From an uncultured Flavobacteriaceae bacterium (GTDB lineage: Bacteria; Bacteroidota; Bacteroidia; Flavobacteriales; Flavobacteriaceae), in assembly GCA_937924845.1 (NCBI GenBank), contig CALDUQ010000022.1, positions 1-42,843 on the forward strand: a stretch of DNA of 42,843 bases, read 5' to 3'. This document shows positions 33,739 through 41,500 of this stretch, in pieces (positions within the stretch are counted from its first letter, which is position 1; each line of letters opens with the position of its first letter). A program made the position numbers and the translations under genes. Under the pieces are notes generated by a model. It was not told the DNA's origin, did not search any database, and was given only the letters and a program-made list of their open reading frames with translations.

Positions 33739-35363
33739 ACCTGTAAAACGCCCATGTTAAAAGGTTTTTCAATAGGTGCATTATTAGCGGCTTCTATACC
33801 CATGCTTATCCAAGTTCTAGTTTCTAGCGGGTCTATGATGGCGTCAGTCCAAATTCTAGATGCTGCGTAATAAGGGGAAACTTGCTTATCATAGCGCGAT
33901 TTTATTTTATGAAACAATTCATCTTCTTTTTCTTTAGTAAAAGTTTCGCCTTGTTTTTCTAATGATGCTTTTTCGATTTGTAACAGTACCTTAGCGGCAG
34001 AGTTACCACTCATTACAGCAAGTTCGGCACTTGGCCAAGCAATAATTAATCTTGGATCATAGGCTTTTCCGCACATCGCATAATTTCCTGCGCCATAGCT
34101 ATTGCCTATTATAACAGTAAATTTTGGCACTACCGAGTTGCTTACTGCGTTAACCATTTTAGCACCATCTTTTATAATACCGCTATGCTCACTTTTACTT
34201 CCAACCATAAATCCGGTTACGTCTTGTAAAAAAACAAGAGGTATTTTTTTTTGATTGCAATTGGCTATAAAACGGGTTGCCTTGTCGGCAGAATCGTTAT
34301 AAATAACACCTCCAAATTGCATTTCGCCTTTAGCATTTTTAACAAGTTCACGCTGGTTGGCTACAATACCTACAGCCCAGCCATCAATACGTGCATAGGC
34401 TGTGATAATGGTTTTGCCATAATCTTTTTTGTACTCTTCAAATTCGGAGTTGTCAACTAACCGTTTAATAATTTCTTTCATGTTGTATTGGTCAGCTCTT
34501 GATTTTGGGATGATGCCATAAATGTCCTTGATGTTATTTTTAGGAAGTGCGCTTTCAATTTTATTAAAACCAGCTTTGTTTGAATTTCCTATTTTACTAA
34601 AAATAGTTTTAATTTTATCAAGTGCATCTTTATCATCTTTGGCTTTGTAATCAGTAACTCCAGATATTTCGCAATGTGTTGATGCGCCTCCAAGAGTTTC
34701 ATTGTCAATGCTTTCGCCTATTGCGGCTTTTACAAGGTAACTGCCTGCTAAAAAAATACTAGCTGTTTTGTCAACAATTATGGCTTCGTCACTCATTATA
34801 GGTAAATAGGCGCCTCCTGCAACGCAGCTACCCATTATTGCCGATATTTGAGTAATACCCATACTGCTCATTATGGCGTTATTTCTAAAAATTCTGCCAA
34901 AATGCTCTTTGTCAGGAAAAATCTCATCCTGCATGGGTAAATACACGCCAGCGCTATCAACTAAGTATATAATGGGTAATTTGTTTTCAATAGCAATTTC
35001 TTGAGCTCTAAGGTTTTTTTTTCCTGTAATAGGAAACCATGCGCCTGCTTTAACCGTTGCATCGTTAGCAACTACAATACATTGTGTGTTTTTAATGTAT
35101 CCAATTTTTATAATGACACCTCCAGCAGGGCAACCACCATGTTCTTTATACATGTCTTCGCCAGCAAAAGCACCAATTTCTATTGATTTGGAGTTAGTGT
35201 CTAATAAATAATCAATACGCTCTCTAGCAGATAATTTTCCTTTGGCGTGAAGTTTGTCAATTCTTTTTTGTCCGCCACCTAGTTTAACTTTTGCTAAGCG
35301 ATTTTTTAGTTCAGATACTAATAGTTTATTATGATCTTCGTTTTTATTAAAGTTTAAGTTCAT
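33735..35363 (-). CDS. Acyl-CoA carboxylase beta subunit, methylcrotonyl-CoA carboxylase-like
   Basis: This 542-aa carboxyltransferase subunit transfers CO2 from carboxybiotin to an acyl-CoA. Its size and the segments LVDSAGVYLPMQDEIFPDKEHFGRIF, GSCVAGGAYLPIMSDEA and LGGASTHCEISGVTDY match methylcrotonyl-CoA carboxylase beta (leucine degradation) more than propionyl-CoA carboxylase. The C-terminal GNSYGAGNYAMCGKAYDPRLIIAWPSAE is a carboxyltransferase hallmark. The biotin carboxylase (alpha) partner is not in the window. It is upstream of, and was translationally coupled to, the MFS pseudogene through an ATGA overlap. The adjacent thiolase would fit a shared catabolic route. Confidence 0.9.
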   Translation of the reverse strand: MNLNFNKNEDHNKLLVSELKNRLAKVKLGGGQKRIDKLHAKGKLSARERIDYLLDTNSKSIEIGAFAGEDMYKEHGGCPAGGVIIKIGYIKNTQCIVVANDATVKAGAWFPITGKKNLRAQEIAIENKLPIIYLVDSAGVYLPMQDEIFPDKEHFGRIFRNNAIMSSMGITQISAIMGSCVAGGAYLPIMSDEAIIVDKTASIFLAGSYLVKAAIGESIDNETLGGASTHCEISGVTDYKAKDDKDALDKIKTIFSKIGNSNKAGFNKIESALPKNNIKDIYGIIPKSRADQYNMKEIIKRLVDNSEFEEYKKDYGKTIITAYARIDGWAVGIVANQRELVKNAKGEMQFGGVIYNDSADKATRFIANCNQKKIPLVFLQDVTGFMVGSKSEHSGIIKDGAKMVNAVSNSVVPKFTVIIGNSYGAGNYAMCGKAYDPRLIIAWPSAELAVMSGNSAAKVLLQIEKASLEKQGETFTKEKEDELFHKIKSRYDKQVSPYYAASRIWTDAIIDPLETRTWISMGIEAANNAPIEKPFNMGVLQV

Positions 35364-35502
35364 AGTGTTTTTCGTTTTTGTAAAAATACAAAAGTTAATT
35401 TTATTAGGTATAATTACACTTTTATGAAGATTAAAAACAAAGGGTAAACCAGTATGTTTTTTTATAGTATTAAACCATTATATAAATGATTTCATTAAAG
35501 AA

Positions 35503-35510
35503 TAAATTTG
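35503..35510 (+). promoter_or_regulatory. -7 box of the giant surface-protein gene
   Basis: TAAATTTG matches TAnnTTTG perfectly, 70 bp before the ATG at 35581. The leader includes a 14-codon reading frame (35540-35584) overlapping the start codon. Nothing else is evident in the 217-bp gap 35364-35580. Confidence 0.5.
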
Positions 35511-35580
35511 TATTTTCGCATATTTTTTAAAAAAATAAAATGCAGTATTATTTTAATATTTTGAAATTAATTTTATTCTT

Positions 35581-38500
35581 ATGATAGAAAAGCTACATTT
35601 AATTAAGCGTTATTTCTCAACAAAACTATTATCAACAGTATTGGTTTTTGTGATGTTTAGTGTTAATTTATTTTCACAAACACCTACACAGTTATACGGT
35701 ATGGAAATAACAAGCGTTGGTTCGGCAACGACTGCGGGTCAGGGTTATTTTGCTACCACAGCAGGAGCAACTGGCGATAATAATACAGGAATTTGTTTTG
35801 ATTTTACTTTTGAAAGTAGAAATCATATCAGTAATAATTCTTTTGTAAGGCAGGTTCCAGATAATGGAAATAATGATGCTAATCATTCTGGCACTGATGC
35901 ATTAGGGGTATTTTCTGATGCAAATTTAGAAATAAATGGAACAGGAGCGGATTCTTTTAATGAAAATGTTCTTCATAGTACTGAAGTGAGATGGGTTGTT
36001 AATCTTAATGCGGGAGGAGGGTCTCCTAATTTTACAGGTTTATCAAACCCATATTTGGTTATTCCAAACGGTCCAGAAATTAGGGGTGCAAGGATACATA
36101 GGCTTACTTTTACAGACTGTGAGGGTAACCCTTATGAGTTGGTTGAAGTAGCAAGGCAAGATAGTCCTGAAGGTATTTACTATGATCCTGCACTTTATGC
36201 AAATGGTGTTTTACAAGCAGCTAGCTGTGGTACAGCATGTAGCACAAGAGACGTAGGGCCAAAATTTGCAATTTTTCAAATTATGGGTGATGTAACTTGT
36301 ATTACCGCAGTATATAGAAATGTTTGGGACTCAAATAAAACTGGTTCTACAGATGGTATAAATTGGTATATTACTGATGATTTGCCAGGCTTGCCTGAGT
36401 GTAGCGATCCCAATTTAAATGTAGCAGATACAATTAGCTACTTGACCGAGTTTCCAAAATCTAGTTTTGGAGATGAAGATTGTGATGGAGGTACTGTAAG
36501 TAATTTGTTTGAAATCAATCAATCAACAAACCCTTTTTCAAATCCAGATGATGATTTAGCACCGCCTATAGTTTGTGATCCTGGATTTGAAAGACATACG
36601 GTTTATCATGCAAATGAAAGTGATAGCTTTTTACCTGGGGGAACATTAGTAACCACGACACTTACAACTTTAAGTGGTTCGCCAAGCATAACAACATCTA
36701 ATGCAAGTGCATTAGAATCGGCATTTGTTAATACAAGTAATAATATTGTAGATGGAGGGACATTAATATACAAAACAGAAGATGGAGATAGTGGAACTAT
36801 TGAATATGAGTTTTGTGCACCAATTACCGATCCGTATATCTATATAGGAAAAACAGGTGTTGAAATTAATACGACTATTGAAATATTTGAAATAGATGGT
36901 GTAACGCCAATTCCGCTAAAACCTTTAGATGGAGAGCCTGGTTTTGTAACTCAAGCAGATACGAATTTAATAACAGCAAATAGAAATAATGAGCAAGGTA
37001 TAGTGCAAATACAAGACGGTATAGCTAGAAGTAGTATTTTAGTTAAGTTTGTTAATAAAGCACCACATACTGCCGATTGGTGGAGATTTGGACTAGGTGT
37101 TTGTGTACCCGAGCTAGATAATTCAACGCCACAATGCCCAATAAGTTTAAAAAGTTGGCAAATTGGTGGTGTTGAGCAACGAAAAGTTTATGTTGATGCC
37201 AGAGGATATGCTTATATAGCAAATGACGAGAGCTGCTCTGAAAGCTCTATTGGAGATATGATTTTTCCTATAGCAGGACCAACATGTGGTGTTATTGTTG
37301 ATATACCTGGTTTTGAGGATTGTCTCACTACAGGGTGTGAAAATATAATACCTAGTGGTCCATTTTTTACGTCCCCCGACCCAATTACAACTACTAATGA
37401 TTGTGGAGAAACAACTATAGATTTAAAAGATTTTAATAATCCAGCTTATGTGCCTTCATCAGCAACTATATCTTTTCATTCAGGATCGCCAGCAACATCT
37501 GCAAATTTAATGTCAAATACAGTAGTTGATACAAACGGTACTTATTATGTAGCATATACAGAAGCAATTCCAGGTAGTATAGCTGTAGCCTATCAGCAAG
37601 TAAATGTTACAATTATAGCATGTGATCCTTGTGAGGAAGCTGTTGAATCTTTGATTTCTATTTGTGATCAAATAAATGGAGATGCAAATCACCCATTAGC
37701 CGCTTTAGATTGTGATTTTGGGGGCGAAACAAATATTTCTGAATGTAATGCAGGAAAAGACGCAAATGATCCAGCAGATGATAGTAAAGAAAATTGTTGT
37801 AACGGTATTGATGATGATGGTGATGGCTTAATAGATAATTTAGATGTTGTAGATTGTGTTGATACCGATATGGATGGTTTGCCTAATCAATGTGATATAG
37901 ATGATGATAACGATGGGATAATAGATGTGGATGAGTTTACTTGTGGAGGCTTTCTAGATGACCCAAAATTTGATACTAGTTTTAATAGTAATACAGATCC
38001 AACAATGGGATGGGTGTTAGAAAATAACGCTATATATTCAGGGTCATTTGATGCTGCCAGATTTAGTTTTTCTTCAAATGTGTATAATGGTATTTTACGT
38101 CAAGTTATAACAACAACACCAGGAAATGAGTATACGGTGTCATTTGGTATTAGAAGAGAAAGAGGGTCTGGTTCAGTAAGTATTCAGGTACTTGCTGATG
38201 GTGAATCTTTGGGTGTGTTTTCAGTGTCATCTAATAGTGGAGCAAATTTAAATAATTTATTAAGCGTTATATTTACTGCAAGTTCAAGTACAGCAACTAT
38301 TGAATTTAGAGATGTAACAAACTCATCTTTGGTAACAGTTAGCGCTGGCAATGGATCAGATTTAATATTAGATAATGTTGAAATATGTGAAGGTGGTGAT
38401 AGTGATGGAGATGGTATTTTAGATTCTTTAGATTTAGATAGTGATAATGATGGTATTTATGATATAGATGAGGTTGGTCAAGGTAGTTTAGATGCTAATA

Positions 38501-41500
38501 ACAATGGTGTTATCGATAGTATGGAGATGTCTGGTGGCGATATAGATATGGATGGTTTGGCCGATGAAGTAGAAGCTAGCAATGGTGATAATAATGGTTT
38601 GCCAACTATAGATACAGATAATGATGGAACACCAAACAATGTCGATTTAGATAGTGATGGTGATGGTTGTTCTGACGCTAATGAAGCCAGTTCAAATGCA
38701 GGAGCAGATAATAATGACGGCGGAGAGTTTGGTGAAGAAAACGCCGTATACACTATGATGAGTTCAAGTTTAATAACGGTAAATGGTGAAGTTGTTAGCG
38801 CAATGCCTTACGGTACTCCAAACGGGTCATATTTGGTTGATGATTTTACTAATTCGGTGTGTAATGACCCTTGTGCAATTACTGCTATTGATATAACAAA
38901 TGTATCAGCTTGTGATGATAACTCAACAACAACTAATTCAGCTGATGATGTGTTCACATTTGACGCCGAAATTTCATTTTCAAATGCGCCATCTGGTGGA
39001 AATTTAAATTTATTTGTTACAGGACAAACAACACCTATAGCTTCAGTAGCAGTATCTACAATTACGGGTAGCTCACATAAATTTGTTGGAATTTCTCAAA
39101 GTGCAGTAGCCGGTGGCAGTAGCTTAAATTTAACTTCACAATTTTCAAATGAAACAGCATGTAGTTTTGCGAGTACAAATGCTGTTACAGTTCCAGATGT
39201 TTGTAGTACACCATTGTGTGATATTTCCTTAATATCTGTAAGTGACGTGTCTGCATGTTCAAATGCATCGACAGTACCAGATGCTTCGGATGATACTTTT
39301 ACTGCAGATGTTTCAGTAGCATTTACTAATGCTCCAACAACAGGTAATCTAGAAATTTTAAGAGAAGGTAGTTCTACTGTATTATCAACTATATCGGTTA
39401 CAGGTTTAACATCTCCGTATGTTTTTAATGATGTGTCATTTGCCGCTAATGGAACAACAAGTGATTTAACTGCAAGATTTTCAGCAAGTACTTCATGTAC
39501 TTTAACAGAAACAGATGTATTGACAGCACCTTCAGGTTGTAGTGCAGCAGTTTGTAGTATTACAGCAATAGCAAGTTCAGCTGTATCAGCATGTAATGAT
39601 AACGGAACATCAATGATTACAACGGATGACTTTTTTACTGCAGATTTAACTATTACATTTAGCACTCCTCCTTCTACAGGTAATTTAGAGTTGTTTGTAA
39701 ATGGAGAAACAACTGCTAGAGCTGTTGTAGCAGTAGGCAGTTTATCTTCAACAACGTCTCATGTTTTTTCAGGAGTACAATTACCAACTACAGGCACTGA
39801 TGTTAGTGTTGAAGCTAAATTTTCAGCAGAAACAGCATGTACATTTGTTAATGCAACAACTGTTACAGCACCTTCAAGTTGTAGTGTTGTAAATTGTAGT
39901 ATTACAGATATTAATGCAACAAATGTATCGTTATGTAACAATAATGGTACTACAGCAGATACAACAGATGATTTTTTTACAACCGATATTGAAGTGGTTT
40001 TTTCAGGTGCGTCAAGCACCGGAAATCTTGAATTGTATACTGGTGGTTTACCGGTGTCTGGCACTGCTATTGCCTCAACGTCTATTTCAGGATTAACTTC
40101 ACCATATAAATTTATTGGTGTAAGATTACCTGCCAATGGAGCAGCTTTAGACTTGTCAGCAAAATTTAGTGCTGCTTCACCAGCATGTGAATATTCAGAA
40201 ACTAATGTGGTTACTGCGCCTTCAGATTGTAGTGTGGCATGTAATATAACGTTAATGGAAGTATCTAATCTAAGTTCATGTGACCCTATAAGCAATACTT
40301 ATACAGCTGATGTTGAAGTTACATTTGCGGGCGCACCAACTACGGGTAATTTATTGCTAACTGGAGATGTGTCTCAAGTTGTAGCATTGTCAGGTATAAC
40401 ATCTCCTTATACGTTTACAGGTGTAACATTACCTGCTAATGGTAATGCTATTAATTTAACAGCAACATTTTCTGATGATGGTAGTTGTTCATTTAGCACT
40501 GTATCTGGCGCTACAACAAATGTAGCTTCATGTAGTATTGTTCCAATAGTTAAAAATGATTGTACATCATCTGATCCTAATGCTATTGTTATTGAGTCAA
40601 CTAATTCTGTTATAATGGCTGACTACCCTCCAATTTCTGGAGCTTTAACTGTTCATTCGGGTACACCTGTTGGAGTGGCAAATCAAATTGGTACAGATGG
40701 TTATATTGCAACTAATAGTGTTACTTACTATTTAGCAGATTTAAACGGGGGTGTTTATACAGAGCTAGGGCCTATTAAAGCAGAGGCGATTAACTGTGAT
40801 ATTGAATTAAAAACAGTTAAAACATTGGATAGTACAGACGCAACACCTAATGAAGGGGATATTGTAACTTTTGATATTACAGTAACTAATGAAAGTCCTT
40901 TAAATACTGCAACATCAGTTTCGTTAGTAGATTTAATACCTATACAATTAACTCCAACCGCAAATAATGGTAACGTAACTCAAGGCGTTTATAATGGTAC
41001 AACTTGGAATATAGGGAGTTTAATAGCTGGCTCAGATGCGTCAATTACAATTGAAGGAATTGTTAAAATAGGAACAGATGGACAGATAATAACAAATAAT
41101 ACAACAGCAGCTATAGCTTCAACAACAGGGACTTTAACTCAATCTCCAGATAATGACTTAACCGAGATGGTTGTCGTAGATGGTTGCCTAGATAGTGATG
41201 GCGATGGTACCTGTGATAGTGTGGATCCTGAACCTAACAACCCTTGTGTTGGTGGAAATTTATCTCAAGTAGATTTGGCTCAAACAAATTCTCAATGGTA
41301 TGTTGCCGATTGTGATGGGGATGGTGTTCCTAACGGCTCTGAAGTAAATCCGCCAACAGGAGGTACGGTAACAGACCCTAATGAGCAATGTGATTTTGAT
41401 GAAACATTACAAACTTTAACGCCATCTCCAAAATGGTTGTTGTCAGATTGTGATGGAGATGGAACAAATAATGGAGATGAAAACCCAAGAGAGTCATTGG

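Noticed and set aside
38478-40295. Several minus-strand frames opposite the 114-aa tandem units and the second TSP3 stretch
   Set aside because: They are mirror images of in-frame plus-strand repeats, with no start or promoter context of their own.
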